A stretch of 64,000 bases of DNA from contig NZ_QJRI01000180.1 in the NCBI RefSeq assembly GCF_003254565.1, forward strand, positions 186,001 through 250,000. Direction: 5' to 3'. Positions 26,682 to 35,986 of the stretch are shown piece after piece. How positions within the stretch are numbered: the stretch's first letter is position 1; each line of letters opens with the position of its first letter. The stretch is from Flavobacterium nitrogenifigens (GTDB lineage Bacteria; Bacteroidota; Bacteroidia; Flavobacteriales; Flavobacteriaceae). Made by a program: the position numbers and the translations under genes. Under the pieces are notes generated by a model. The model saw only the letters and a program-made list of their open reading frames with translations, did not search any database and was not told the DNA's origin.

Positions 26682-28274
26682 ATGAAAACTTGGTTAGACA
26701 AATGGAATCCTGAAGATGAAGCATATTGGAATTCTGACGGAAGTAAAATTGCATGGAGAACATTAACAATTACAACAATCACATTAGTATTATCATTTGC
26801 CTCATGGTTCATGATGAGTGTTATAGCAGTTAAATTACCTGGATTAGGATTTAACTTTTCAAAGGATCAGCTTTTTTGGCTGACCGCAATTCCTGGATTG
26901 GCAGCGGGATTATTGCGAATTATTCACACGTTTTTGCTTCCAATTTTTGGAACACGCCATATTATATCTTTGGCAACCGCAATTAAATTAATTCCCGTAA
27001 TCGGAATTGGTTTTGCAATTATGAATGTAAATACACCTTTCTGGGTCTTTGCAGTTTTGGCTTTTACAACAGGTTTTGGGGGCGGCGACTTCTCTTCATA
27101 TATGCCAAGTACAAGTTTATTTTTTCCTCAGCGATTAAAAGGAACTGCATTAGGAATTCAGGCAGGAATTGGAAATTTTGGTGTTTCAATAGCGCAATTT
27201 GTTACTCCATTAGTAATTAGTGTTGGAATTTTTGGAGCTTCAACTGTTTTTACAAGCATTGACCCGAAAGAAACATTGGCCGTTTTTCAAAACTCATCAA
27301 TCGAAAAGCAAAAAGAAGTTTTTGCCACTCTAGATAGTGAAGTACAAACGAAAATTCTTTCTAATGTAAAGAAAAACATTGTTGATTCTGTAAGTACGGC
27401 CGTGAACTCTCAAGACAATGCAGTTGTTTTTGCTTCACTTCCTGTTAAGGCAAAAGCAAAAGCGATTGCAAATGCAAATCCAAAATTAGCCGAAAAAATT
27501 ATAAACAATATCAGTCCTGAAAATACGGCAGTAAAAAATAAGCCAATTTACTTGCAGTCTGCCGCATTTTGGTTTGCACCTTTTTTAATAATCATGGCAA
27601 TAGTGAGCTGGTTTTATTTAAGAAGCATTCCAATGAAAGCTTCTGTAAAAGAGCAATTGGATATTTTCTCAAACAAACATACATGGTATTGTACAATTAC
27701 GTACGTAATGACTTTTGGAACTTTTGCAGGTTTATCTGCCGCTTTTCCATTAATGATTAAATTTTTATATGGAGATTTTCCAAATGCGCCAGATCCTTTA
27801 GTATATGCTTTTTATGGACCGTTAATAGGTTCTGCCAGCCGAATTGCTTTTGGATTTGTTGCAGATAAAGTAGGAGGAGCCGTATTGACAACCATAACAG
27901 GTTTAGGAATTTTGGCCGGAGCTATTATTTTAGTGACTCAAGGATTAGTTGCACCAACAAGTATGGATCAGTTTCCTCTTTTTGTAGCAGTAATTTTAGC
28001 AATGTTCTTTTTCACCGGAATTGGAAATGCAGGTACTTTTAGACAATATCCAATTATTTTTAAAGAGAATCCTCGTCAGGCAGCAGGAGTTATTGGTTGG
28101 ACAGCTGCAATTGCGGCATTTGGACCATTTATCTTTTCTAAATTAATAGGAAATAATATTTCGGCTAATGGTACTGTAAATCAATTCTTTATTGGTGTTG
28201 CTTTTTTTACTATATTAGCTACAGGTATCAATTGGTGGTTTTACAATCGTAAGAATTGTGAGAAACCAAGTTAA
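26682..28274 (+). CDS. NarK-type MFS nitrate/nitrite transporter of a second subtype
   Basis: 530 residues. The nitrate-porter motifs are GFGGGDFSSYMPS (helix 4) and GTALGIQAGIGNFGVS (helix 5), plus a second Gly-rich GIGNAGTFRQYP near the end. About 105 mostly helical, Ala/Lys-rich residues (near 185-290) are inserted between helices 5 and 6, predicted periplasmic and with two weakly repeated units (VFATLDSEVQTKI and VFASLPVKAKAK). It is 12 bases after paralogue 2 and 29 before the cytochrome-b-like gene, so it is part of the reductase operon. Confidence 0.9.
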   Translation: MKTWLDKWNPEDEAYWNSDGSKIAWRTLTITTITLVLSFASWFMMSVIAVKLPGLGFNFSKDQLFWLTAIPGLAAGLLRIIHTFLLPIFGTRHIISLATAIKLIPVIGIGFAIMNVNTPFWVFAVLAFTTGFGGGDFSSYMPSTSLFFPQRLKGTALGIQAGIGNFGVSIAQFVTPLVISVGIFGASTVFTSIDPKETLAVFQNSSIEKQKEVFATLDSEVQTKILSNVKKNIVDSVSTAVNSQDNAVVFASLPVKAKAKAIANANPKLAEKIINNISPENTAVKNKPIYLQSAAFWFAPFLIIMAIVSWFYLRSIPMKASVKEQLDIFSNKHTWYCTITYVMTFGTFAGLSAAFPLMIKFLYGDFPNAPDPLVYAFYGPLIGSASRIAFGFVADKVGGAVLTTITGLGILAGAIILVTQGLVAPTSMDQFPLFVAVILAMFFFTGIGNAGTFRQYPIIFKENPRQAAGVIGWTAAIAAFGPFIFSKLIGNNISANGTVNQFFIGVAFFTILATGINWWFYNRKNCEKPS

Positions 28275-28303
28275 AGAAGTAATCATTAAAATAAAAATTA
28301 AGG

Positions 28304-29353
28304 ATGAAAAATAAAACGTTTAATACCAAAGCTTTACTGGTTGCAACACTGGTTTCCCTACTTACAATTATACTAGTATTTTACGGTTCAAGACAATTGC
28401 AAAATTTTGATGCAGCACTAGTTACTTATTTATTCGGAACTGTTTTTGCATTCTTCGGAATCGTTTATCGGTACACAGTTTGGCTTCAAAGACCTCCAAC
28501 TTGGATGTATTTTAAAAGGAGCCTTAAATTTCTTTTTACCGGAAAAGTGTTTTCGCATTTATGGTTTTTAGGAAAAGAATCAGTACAGAATATTTTAGTT
28601 CAGAGATTTATTTATCCGAGAAGCAAATGGCGCTGGTTTGCCCATTTTTGTATTGCTATAGGATGTTTATCCGCTTTTGCGATTACAATTCCGCTTACGT
28701 TTGGATGGATTCACTTTACTTTGGCGCCTAATTCCATTTCCATTTACGAAGCACATTTCTTCGGATTCAAAATGATGGATTTTCAAATAAATTCATTTTT
28801 AGCATTTCTAATTTTTCATGCATTAAACTGGTCTTCATGGCTTGTTATAATTGGTTCAGTTTATTATTTAAGAAGAAGGTTAACCAATCCTGGACTTATT
28901 GCAACACAAACATTTGAAGGTGATTTATTGCCTCTTATTCTATTAATAGCGATTTCAGTTACTGGATTGTGTTTGACTTATTCGTATCAATTCATGAAAG
29001 GTTTTGCTTATGATTTTCTCGCTGTAATTCATTGTGTTACAGTGATTATGTTTTTGCTTTGGATTCCGTTTGGGAAATTCTTTCACATCATTCAGCGTCC
29101 TGCGCAAATTGGAGCACATATTTATAAGCAAGAGGGAATTAAAAAAGGAATGGCTGTTTGCCCTCATACAGGCGACGAATTTGCAACGAAGCTTCATATC
29201 GAAGATTTAAAAATTGTAACCAAACAATTAGGTTTCGATTTTACTCATGAAGATGGAACTTCTCATCTTGATTTAAGTCCTGAGGGAAAAAGATCGCGCT
29301 TAGCACAAGCACATTTAAAAGCCAGATTAGAAGGCGGTAATTTATTTGGATAA
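28304..29353 (+). CDS. Putative di-haem b-type membrane subunit of the nitrate-linked complex
   Basis: 349 residues with about six helices and a soluble C-terminal tail (from about 265) rich in charged residues. Histidines lie in membrane helices: H114 (RWFAHFCIAIG), H172 (LIFHALNW), H243 (AVIHCVTVIMF) and H261 (KFFHIIQRP). The 18-residue gap between the last two equals that of the haem ligands H187/H205 in E. coli NarI. This supports a quinol-oxidising cytochrome b, but identity with NarI is not obvious by eye. It sits directly before the molybdoenzyme gene. A plain membrane protein of other function is the alternative. Confidence 0.6.
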   Translation: MKNKTFNTKALLVATLVSLLTIILVFYGSRQLQNFDAALVTYLFGTVFAFFGIVYRYTVWLQRPPTWMYFKRSLKFLFTGKVFSHLWFLGKESVQNILVQRFIYPRSKWRWFAHFCIAIGCLSAFAITIPLTFGWIHFTLAPNSISIYEAHFFGFKMMDFQINSFLAFLIFHALNWSSWLVIIGSVYYLRRRLTNPGLIATQTFEGDLLPLILLIAISVTGLCLTYSYQFMKGFAYDFLAVIHCVTVIMFLLWIPFGKFFHIIQRPAQIGAHIYKQEGIKKGMAVCPHTGDEFATKLHIEDLKIVTKQLGFDFTHEDGTSHLDLSPEGKRSRLAQAHLKARLEGGNLFG

Positions 29354-29365
29354 TTTATTTAAAAA

Positions 29366-29500
29366 GTATTCAGTCGCAGTATTCAGTTTACAGATTAAAT
29401 TGAGGCCGAGACTGAAAACTGAAAACTAATAAAAAGTATGCAGTCACATTTAGCGGTTTACAATTTAAACTGACACTGGGACTGAGACTGAAAACTAAAA
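29366..29500. repeat. Two imperfect direct repeats (ACTGAAAACT family)
   Basis: Two copies of about 65-70 bases, each starting AAAAAGTAT(T/G)CAGTC and ending GAGACTGAAAACT(G)A, with inner CAGTC/GACTG pairing. They occupy the whole gap between the cytochrome-b-like gene and the molybdoenzyme gene, inside the operon. Confidence 0.75.
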
Positions 29501-29504
29501 AAAA

Positions 29505-31721
29505 ATGGCAAAACTACCAGTATCAATAGAGAAAATAATAGATGACTTTGGACCACATTTAAACTACGCGCCAGTAGACGGTTATGCTGGGAGAGATGAA
29601 CCAGATGAAGTTGTAAAAACGCATTGCTGTTTCTGTGGCATGCAATGCGGGATTCAATTAATGGTGAAAGAAAACAAAGTTGTAGGTTTTGAGCCATGGA
29701 TGGAATTTCCTTTTAATGAAGGCCGTTTATGCCCAAAAGGAGTACAGCGTTATCTTCAAAATAATCATCCAGATCGTCTTTTATATCCAATACAAAGAGT
29801 AGAAGGAAAAGGTTTTGAGAAAGTTTCCTGGGATGATGCAATGGACAAAACGGTTTCTGAAATAAAAAGAATTCAGGAAAAATATGGAAAACATGCTTTC
29901 TCCATGTTGTCTGGGGTTTCATTGACAAATGAAAAAAGTTATTTGGTTGGAAAATTTGCCCGCGTTGCCTTAAAAACAAGAAATCTGGATTATAACGGCA
30001 GACTTTGTATGGTAAGCGCTGGAGCTGGAAATAAAAAAGCTTTTGGTCTAGATCGTGCTTCAAACAATTATTCTGATTTAGAATATGCTGAAGTTATTAT
30101 CGTAACCGGAGCGAATATCAGTGAAACATTTCCAACTCTTACTCATTGGATTTGGAAAGCCAGAGATCGTGGTGCAAAATTAATTGTAATCGATCCTAGA
30201 ATGATTCCGCTGGCAAGAACTGCCGATATTCATCTTGACGTAAAACCCGGAACAGATTCGGCTTTATATGGCGCAATGCTGAAATATTTGGTAGATCACG
30301 ATATGTTAGATCATGATTTTATCGATAATTATACATCTGGATTTCAAGAAACAATTGATGCCGTAAAAGATTATACTTTAGAATGGGCAGAAGAAGTAAC
30401 TGGAATTGACAAGGAAAAAATAAAAGCTGCTGCCGAATTATGGGGAAAAGCAAAAACAAGCTTTTTATTGCACGCAAGAGGAATTGAGCATCATTCAAAA
30501 GGCGTAGATAATGTTGTAGGCTGTATCAATTTGGTTTTAGCAACTGGAAGAATCGGAAAACCATATTGTGGTTATGGAACAATTACAGGACAAGGAAATG
30601 GTCAGGGAGGCAGGGAACATGGACATAAATGCGATCAATTGCCAGGAAACAGAGATATTGAAAATCCAGAACATAGAAAATATATTTCTGAAGTTTGGGG
30701 AATTGATGAGAAAGATTTACCTGGAAAAGGACTTACGGCATACGAAATTATCGAAGCAATTCATAGAGATGAAATAAAAGGCTTAATTTCTATTTGTTTT
30801 AATCCGTTGGTTTCGCTTCCAAACAATAATTACGTACGATCAGCTTTAGAAAAATTAGAGTTTTATGTATGTATTGATTTCTTTTTGAATGAAACTGCCC
30901 GTCATGCCGATATTGTTTTGGCAGGCTCTTTACAGGAAGAAGAAGAAGGAACAACAACTTCTGCAGAAGGACGCGTTATTCGAATCAGGCAAGCCGTTAC
31001 GCCACCGGGTGAAGCAAGAACAGATACTTCGATTTTATTAGAAATTGCTGAGCGTTTGGGCGAAAAAGATAAATTTACTTACAATAATAGCGAAGAAATT
31101 TTCAATGAATTACGTGTAGCTTCAAAAGGCGGAACTGCAGATTATTTCGGAATCACATATAAAAAAGTAGAAGATAATATGGGTGTTTTCTGGCCTTGTC
31201 CAACTGAAGATCATCCGGGAACACCAAGACTTTGGGAAGATAAAAAGTTTAAAACGCCTGACGGGAAAGCGCATTTTAATCCCGCGCCATATAAACTTCC
31301 GGGTGAAGTTACCGATGATGAATATCCAATAACACTGACAACTGGACGTGTAGTTTCGCAATATTTAAGCGGAACACAAACCCGAAGAATTGGAAAATTA
31401 GTGGATCAGTTTCCGGAACCAATGGTCGAAATCCATCCAGAAATGGCGACAAAATATAATATTAAACAACGTGAATTAGTTCGAGTAGTAACGCGTAGAG
31501 GCGAAGGAATTTTTCCAGCAAATATTGTAGAAACTATTAGAAAAGATACTGTTTTCATTCCGTATCACTGGCCAGGACATAAATCGGCCAATCAATTAAC
31601 GCCAGGAACATTAGATCCAATTTCTAAAATTCCTGAGTTTAAAGTCTGTGCCTGCCAATTATTTCCGCAAGGGGCAATTGCCCCGCCAGCAAAAGAATCT
31701 GAAGCTTATGCAAGTGTTTAA
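29505..31721 (+). CDS. Molybdopterin oxidoreductase, probable nitrate reductase catalytic subunit
   Basis: 738 residues. Cysteines C41, C44, C48 and C76 form the N-terminal 4Fe-4S site; C168 in GRLCMVSAG is the expected Mo ligand, as in the NapA/NasA/formate dehydrogenase branch. The TGQGNGQGGREHGHKCDQLPG segment and C-terminal molydop-binding domain (from about 615) are present. There is no Tat signal, so it acts in the cytoplasm. A 40-residue N-terminal extension precedes the first Cys. Neighbours (NarK carriers, ferredoxin, Rieske protein, Moco genes) point to nitrate; formate dehydrogenase is the main alternative. Confidence 0.85.
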   Translation: MAKLPVSIEKIIDDFGPHLNYAPVDGYAGRDEPDEVVKTHCCFCGMQCGIQLMVKENKVVGFEPWMEFPFNEGRLCPKGVQRYLQNNHPDRLLYPIQRVEGKGFEKVSWDDAMDKTVSEIKRIQEKYGKHAFSMLSGVSLTNEKSYLVGKFARVALKTRNLDYNGRLCMVSAGAGNKKAFGLDRASNNYSDLEYAEVIIVTGANISETFPTLTHWIWKARDRGAKLIVIDPRMIPLARTADIHLDVKPGTDSALYGAMLKYLVDHDMLDHDFIDNYTSGFQETIDAVKDYTLEWAEEVTGIDKEKIKAAAELWGKAKTSFLLHARGIEHHSKGVDNVVGCINLVLATGRIGKPYCGYGTITGQGNGQGGREHGHKCDQLPGNRDIENPEHRKYISEVWGIDEKDLPGKGLTAYEIIEAIHRDEIKGLISICFNPLVSLPNNNYVRSALEKLEFYVCIDFFLNETARHADIVLAGSLQEEEEGTTTSAEGRVIRIRQAVTPPGEARTDTSILLEIAERLGEKDKFTYNNSEEIFNELRVASKGGTADYFGITYKKVEDNMGVFWPCPTEDHPGTPRLWEDKKFKTPDGKAHFNPAPYKLPGEVTDDEYPITLTTGRVVSQYLSGTQTRRIGKLVDQFPEPMVEIHPEMATKYNIKQRELVRVVTRRGEGIFPANIVETIRKDTVFIPYHWPGHKSANQLTPGTLDPISKIPEFKVCACQLFPQGAIAPPAKESEAYASV

Positions 31722-31738
31722 TCTATAAAAAGAATAGT

Positions 31739-32308
31739 ATGAATTTAACGAATTTTAATACCAGCGAAGAATTTTTTGTAGATATGCAACGCTGCATTGG
31801 CTGTAAAGCTTGCGAGATGGCTTGCGCTGAGTGTGAAACCAATGGGCAGCAAACTTTAATCAGCGTAAATTATGTAGATCGTGCGGCAACTATTCAGACA
31901 ACAGTTCAAGTTTGTATGCATTGCGAAGATCCAGTTTGTGCTAATGTTTGTCCTGCAGACGCTATTTCACAAGATGAATTTGGCGTAGTTCACACGGCAA
32001 GCACAGAAAGATGTATTGGCTGCTCAAACTGCGTAATGGCATGTCCGTTTGGAGTGCCCAAAAAAGTCGAAGAATACGATTTGATGATGAAATGCACCAT
32101 GTGCTATGACAGAACTAGCGTAGGGAAAAAACCAATGTGTGCAACAGTTTGCCCTAGCGGTGCTTTGTTTTATGGCACCAGAGAACAAATTGAAGAAATG
32201 AGACCAAACAGCACACCAATTAATAATTTCATTTTTGGAAAAGAAAAAGTGAAAACCAAAGTCAATATTATGATGCCAAAAGGCAGTACAGAATTACGAA
32301 TTTATTAA
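31739..32308 (+). CDS. 4Fe-4S ferredoxin-type electron-transfer subunit (NrfC/DmsB-like)
   Basis: 189 residues with four cysteine clusters: CIGCKACEMAC, CMHCEDPVCANVC, CIGCSNCVMAC and CTMCYDR...CATVC. This is the arrangement of the iron-sulfur subunits of molybdoenzymes such as DmsB and NrfC, which wire the catalytic subunit to a membrane partner. There is no signal sequence, in agreement with a cytoplasmic catalytic subunit. It starts 17 bases after the reductase gene. Confidence 0.92.
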   Translation: MNLTNFNTSEEFFVDMQRCIGCKACEMACAECETNGQQTLISVNYVDRAATIQTTVQVCMHCEDPVCANVCPADAISQDEFGVVHTASTERCIGCSNCVMACPFGVPKKVEEYDLMMKCTMCYDRTSVGKKPMCATVCPSGALFYGTREQIEEMRPNSTPINNFIFGKEKVKTKVNIMMPKGSTELRIY

Positions 32309-32318
32309 ATGACAAATC

Positions 32319-32831
32319 ATGTCTAAAGAAGATAATTTAAATGAAAACTGGAAAAAAGATTTTCCACTAAAAAAACAAGAATCAACTCAGGTCAGTCGAC
32401 GCGATTTTGCCAAATTCTTAACTTTTGTTTCTGGAGGCTTAATGGTGGGAACTGGATTTGTGACTGCAAAAGCTTTTTTATTGCCAAAGGAAGAAGTGCA
32501 AGGCGAGCATTTTATTTGCAATAAAGAAGATGTTCCGGTTGGAGGGACGAGAGGTTTTGTTTTAGAAGGAAGTACAATTCCGTATATTTTAATTCATTTA
32601 GAAAGTGGTGAATTTAGAGCTTACGAACAAAAATGTACGCATCTTTCGTGTTCTGTTTTTTATAAACCTGGAACCGGAATTATACATTGCCCATGTCACG
32701 AAGGATCGTTTGATGCCATGACGGGAGATGTAATTGCTGGGCCTCCACCGAGAGCTTTACCACAGTTAGAGGTAGTTTTTAAAGAAAATGCTGTTTTTGT
32801 AAAAGCATTAATTGAAAAAAAAGAAAGCTAA
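32319..32831 (+). CDS. Tat-exported, membrane-anchored Rieske iron-sulfur protein
   Basis: 170 residues. The twin-arginine motif SRRDFAK (26-32) is followed by a hydrophobic helix (33-55), which probably stays as an anchor. The Rieske ligands are C106-T-H108 and C124-P-C-H127; C111 and C126 are placed to form the disulfide of high-potential bc1-type Rieske proteins. It should face the periplasm, while the catalytic and ferredoxin subunits have no signal. It lies 10 bases after the ferredoxin gene. Together with the cytochrome-b-like protein it could oxidise quinol at the outer face. Confidence 0.9.
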   Translation: MSKEDNLNENWKKDFPLKKQESTQVSRRDFAKFLTFVSGGLMVGTGFVTAKAFLLPKEEVQGEHFICNKEDVPVGGTRGFVLEGSTIPYILIHLESGEFRAYEQKCTHLSCSVFYKPGTGIIHCPCHEGSFDAMTGDVIAGPPPRALPQLEVVFKENAVFVKALIEKKES

Positions 32832-32846
32832 TTTAAATTTTGAATT

Positions 32847-33095
32847 ATGAGCACATTTAGAAGAAGCCAAAACAGAGCGAATCCGAATAAATTGAACAAC
32901 ATACTTTCGACACTTATCTTTATTCTGATTTTAAATGTAAGCATTCAAATTTGGCTTTTGTATGCATCATTAAACAATGCATTAGATAATAATAAAGAGA
33001 TTTTAATTCCCGCTTTTATCGCTTCTGCCATCTTATTTTTAATTGGTTTTGCTTGGCTTTATTATCTTCCAAAGGGAAATTTCAGAAACAAATAA
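32847..33095 (+). CDS. Small two-helix membrane protein of the reductase operon
   Basis: 82 residues with a basic start and two hydrophobic helices (about 20-42 and 52-75), ending YYLPKGNFRNK. It starts 15 bases after the Rieske gene and is the last gene before the moeA promoter region. No family is recognised; an accessory or assembly subunit of the complex is a reasonable inference. Confidence 0.7.
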   Translation: MSTFRRSQNRANPNKLNNILSTLIFILILNVSIQIWLLYASLNNALDNNKEILIPAFIASAILFLIGFAWLYYLPKGNFRNK

Positions 33096-33205
33096 AACGA
33101 AATTCTTAATTTCAAAAAGCTATTTTGGTTTTTTATGAATCTATTTGCATTAATTACGCTAAATTTATATTTTTTAAAGAATTAAGGTTTTTTAATGATT
33201 TTAAC

Positions 33206-33236
33206 TAAGTAAAAATACTTATATTTGTAATAAGTA
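33206..33236. promoter_or_regulatory. Palindromic operator and promoter of the Moco operon
   Basis: Palindrome TAAGTA-AAAA-TACTTA at 33206-33221 runs into an exact -7 box TATATTTG (33220-33227), followed by a further half-site TAAGTA (33231-33236). The same palindrome-to-box geometry (centre 13.5 bases from the final G) is found before nasA and nirB. Confidence 0.6.
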
Positions 33237-33265
33237 TTTTTTGCTTTTAAATATACACCAGCATA

Positions 33266-34438
33266 ATGATTAAAGTTGAAGAAGCCATAGCAATTATTGA
33301 AGCGAATAGTACTAAAATGCCAACCAAACATATTTCGGTAAACAAAGCTTTAGGATATGTTTTAGCAAGAAAGGTGATTTCGCCAATCAATATGCCTCCC
33401 TTTCGCCAATCAGCGATGGATGGATATGCGTTTACACACAGTATTCGCCATCAATATGATGTTGTTGGAATTTCTCAGGCTGGAGATCATTCAAATATAA
33501 AACTGAAAGCAACTGAAGCAATTAGAATATTTACAGGAGCTTATGTTCCAGATGATGCTGATACAGTGGTAATGCAGGAACATGTGATGGCAAATAAAGA
33601 TTCGATTTTAATTGCTACAATGCCAGAGAAATTGTCAAACGTTCGTCCAAAAGGAGAACAGATTGCTAAAGATGAAATTGTTTTTGAAGCCAATACTTTG
33701 ATTACACCTGCAGCAATTGGTTTTTTGGCTTGCTTAGGAATTACAGAAATTGAAGTTTATAAGAAACCGAAAGTAGCGATTTTAGTAACAGGAAATGAAC
33801 TAGTTCAGGCAGGTGAGAAGCTAAAAAAAGGGAAAATATACGAAAGTAATTCGGTTATGTTAGAAGCAGCGCTTCAAACTATCGGAATTGAAAAAACGAA
33901 AGTTTACAGAGTAAAAGATAATCTGAAAGCAACAAAAAAAGCGTTGCAAGGGATTTTAAAAAAATATGATATCGTTCTTATTTCTGGCGGAATTTCGGTT
34001 GGAGATTATGATTTTGTAAAAGAAGCATTATTGCAAAACGATGTAAAAGAACTTTTTTATAAAATCAGTCAAAAGCCAGGAAAGCCAATGTTTTTTGGAT
34101 CTAAAAATGAGACTTTAGTTTTTGCGCTTCCGGGAAATCCGGCTTCATCTCTGACTAATTTTTATATTTATGTTGCTCCGGCGGTGAAAAACAGAATTGG
34201 ATTTTCGGAAATTCACAAACCGAAAGTAGTTCGAAAATTAAACTCAGAAATAAAAAACAATACAGGAAAAACATTGTTTTTAAAAGCAAAATACGACGAA
34301 ACAAGCGTAACAGTTTTAGATGGACAAAGTTCTGCAATGCTAAACACATTTGCAGTTGCAAATAGTTTACTAATTGTTCCAGAAGATATTGAAAATTATA
34401 AAAAAGGGCAATTGGTAACATTATTGCCAATTGATTAG
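33266..34438 (+). CDS. moeA: Molybdopterin molybdenumtransferase
   Basis: 390 residues. Inserts molybdate into adenylylated molybdopterin. MoeA signatures: MPPFRQSAMDGYAF near 50, then the MoeA/MogA-like domain with LVTGNELV, YESNSVML, LISGGISVGDYDF and KPGKPMFFG...ALPGNPASS. The C-terminal MoeA domain IV follows. First gene of the Moco run, behind its own predicted promoter and palindromic operator. Confidence 0.96.
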   Translation: MIKVEEAIAIIEANSTKMPTKHISVNKALGYVLARKVISPINMPPFRQSAMDGYAFTHSIRHQYDVVGISQAGDHSNIKLKATEAIRIFTGAYVPDDADTVVMQEHVMANKDSILIATMPEKLSNVRPKGEQIAKDEIVFEANTLITPAAIGFLACLGITEIEVYKKPKVAILVTGNELVQAGEKLKKGKIYESNSVMLEAALQTIGIEKTKVYRVKDNLKATKKALQGILKKYDIVLISGGISVGDYDFVKEALLQNDVKELFYKISQKPGKPMFFGSKNETLVFALPGNPASSLTNFYIYVAPAVKNRIGFSEIHKPKVVRKLNSEIKNNTGKTLFLKAKYDETSVTVLDGQSSAMLNTFAVANSLLIVPEDIENYKKGQLVTLLPID

Positions 34439-34567
34439 ATTTTAAGAAAATAGAATAAAGCGCTAAGAAAAAAAAGATTTTAGTTATTAAAGATGAAAAG
34501 CAGTATGTAAATAAAAACATATGGCTGAGTCACTTGAAACTTTAAACCTGAAACAAACAAATACCAA

Positions 34568-35314
34568 ATGAACCTCCTAAATTCTGAAAACATACTATTA
34601 TTCAGTTTCGCATTAATTGTAATTGCGTTTTTATATTCAAGCGTTGGGCATGGCGGAGCTTCGGGATATTTAGCATTGATGAGCATTTTTGCTTTTCCAG
34701 TTTCGGTAATGAAACCATCGGCTTTGTTATTGAATTTGTTTGTTTCGAGTATTTCGTTTTTGTTTTATTATAAGAATAATTATTTCAAGCCAAAGCTCTT
34801 TTATCCGTTTGCGATTGCATCGATTCCCGCAGCGTTTATTGGGGGTTTTATAACCTTGGATAATGCGATATATAAAATTGTTTTAGGAATTGTATTGGTT
34901 TTTGCAGCCTTGAGATTGTTTGGAGTATTTAATTTTAAAGAAAAAGAAGAAGTAAAAATAAATCTTCCGTTTGCTTTGGCAATTGGTTTTGCAATCGGAT
35001 TATTATCGGGAATGTTAGGAATTGGCGGTGGAATTATTTTAAGTCCGATTCTATTGTTTTTAGGATGGGCGTCGGTAAAAGAATCAGCGGCAATTTCGAG
35101 TTTGTTCATTTTTGTGAATTCATTTGCGGGAATGTTAGGATTCTTTTTAGGAGGAAAAACAATTCCAATGGAAAGTTTTTACTTAGTTCCAATTGCGGTT
35201 GTGGGAGGAATGTTGGGAGGATTCTACGGAAGTGGCTCTTTTTCCAATAAAACATTAAAAATGGTATTAGGAACTGTGATTTTAATGGCAAGCGTTAAAT
35301 TGATTTTTCCTTGA
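34568..35314 (+). CDS. TSUP (TauE/SafE) family permease
   Basis: 248 residues with about eight helices and the paired TSUP half-repeats (SSVGHGGASGYLALM near the N-terminus, GMLGIGGGIILSPILLF mid-protein). The family moves small anions such as sulfite, sulfoacetate or taurine-derived products. Its place between moeA and mobA suggests an oxyanion linked to molybdenum, nitrite or sulfur use, but the substrate is not readable. Confidence 0.88.
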   Translation: MNLLNSENILLFSFALIVIAFLYSSVGHGGASGYLALMSIFAFPVSVMKPSALLLNLFVSSISFLFYYKNNYFKPKLFYPFAIASIPAAFIGGFITLDNAIYKIVLGIVLVFAALRLFGVFNFKEKEEVKINLPFALAIGFAIGLLSGMLGIGGGIILSPILLFLGWASVKESAAISSLFIFVNSFAGMLGFFLGGKTIPMESFYLVPIAVVGGMLGGFYGSGSFSNKTLKMVLGTVILMASVKLIFP

Positions 35315-35408
35315 AAATAGAAAAATGAGATAATTAGTTATTTAGATAATTGGATAATGAATCTAAAACTTGAAACTTAAAACAAAGAAAACCTGAAACA
35401 AAAAGAAA

Positions 35409-35981
35409 ATGGAAACACTAACAGTATTTATTCTTTGCGGAGGAAAAAGCTCCAGAATGCAGTCAGAAAAAGGATTGGTTTTGTTTCAGGAAAAACCATT
35501 TATAGAACATATAATTCAGGCAATTTTACCGATTACAAATAATATAAAATTAGTAACCGCTTCAAAAGAATATGATTATTTGAAATATGAAAAAATTCCT
35601 GATCTAATTATAGATAAAGGCCCGCTGGGCGGAATTTATACGGCTTTATCGCATTCTGAAACCGAGTTCAATCTCATTTTAAGTTGTGATATTCCGTTAA
35701 TTTCAACCGAATTATTGCAAGAATTAATTTCGAAACATACGCAAGAAGCAGGGATTACTGTTTTTGCTTCTGATAGTAAAACACATCCGTTAATCGGAAT
35801 TTATTCTAAAGAAATTGTTCCAATTATAAAAAAGGCTATCGATTCAGATGAATTGAGAATGATGGATCTTCTTGCAAGAGTGCCACATCAGATTATTAAA
35901 ATAGAAGAAAGTGAAAACTTTCATTTGACGAATATTAATTCGGCAGACGAATTAAACGATTTGAATATCAATTTAAGTTAA
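35409..35981 (+). CDS. mobA: Molybdenum cofactor guanylyltransferase
   Basis: 190 residues. Attaches GMP to Moco to make the guanine dinucleotide form used by NasA/NapA-type enzymes. The nucleotidyltransferase P-loop LCGGKSSRMQSEKGLV is at the start, with GPLGGIYTAL and SCDIPLIS (metal Asp) further on. It is followed after 5 bases by the SUMT gene. The dinucleotide form agrees with the two molybdoenzymes in the window. Confidence 0.95.
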   Translation: METLTVFILCGGKSSRMQSEKGLVLFQEKPFIEHIIQAILPITNNIKLVTASKEYDYLKYEKIPDLIIDKGPLGGIYTALSHSETEFNLILSCDIPLISTELLQELISKHTQEAGITVFASDSKTHPLIGIYSKEIVPIIKKAIDSDELRMMDLLARVPHQIIKIEESENFHLTNINSADELNDLNINLS

Positions 35982-35986
35982 GGATT

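Noticed and set aside
33096..33265. Molybdenum-cofactor riboswitch before moeA
   Set aside because: The gap is AT-rich and short, with only the palindrome and -7 box; no multi-stem structure could be drawn.
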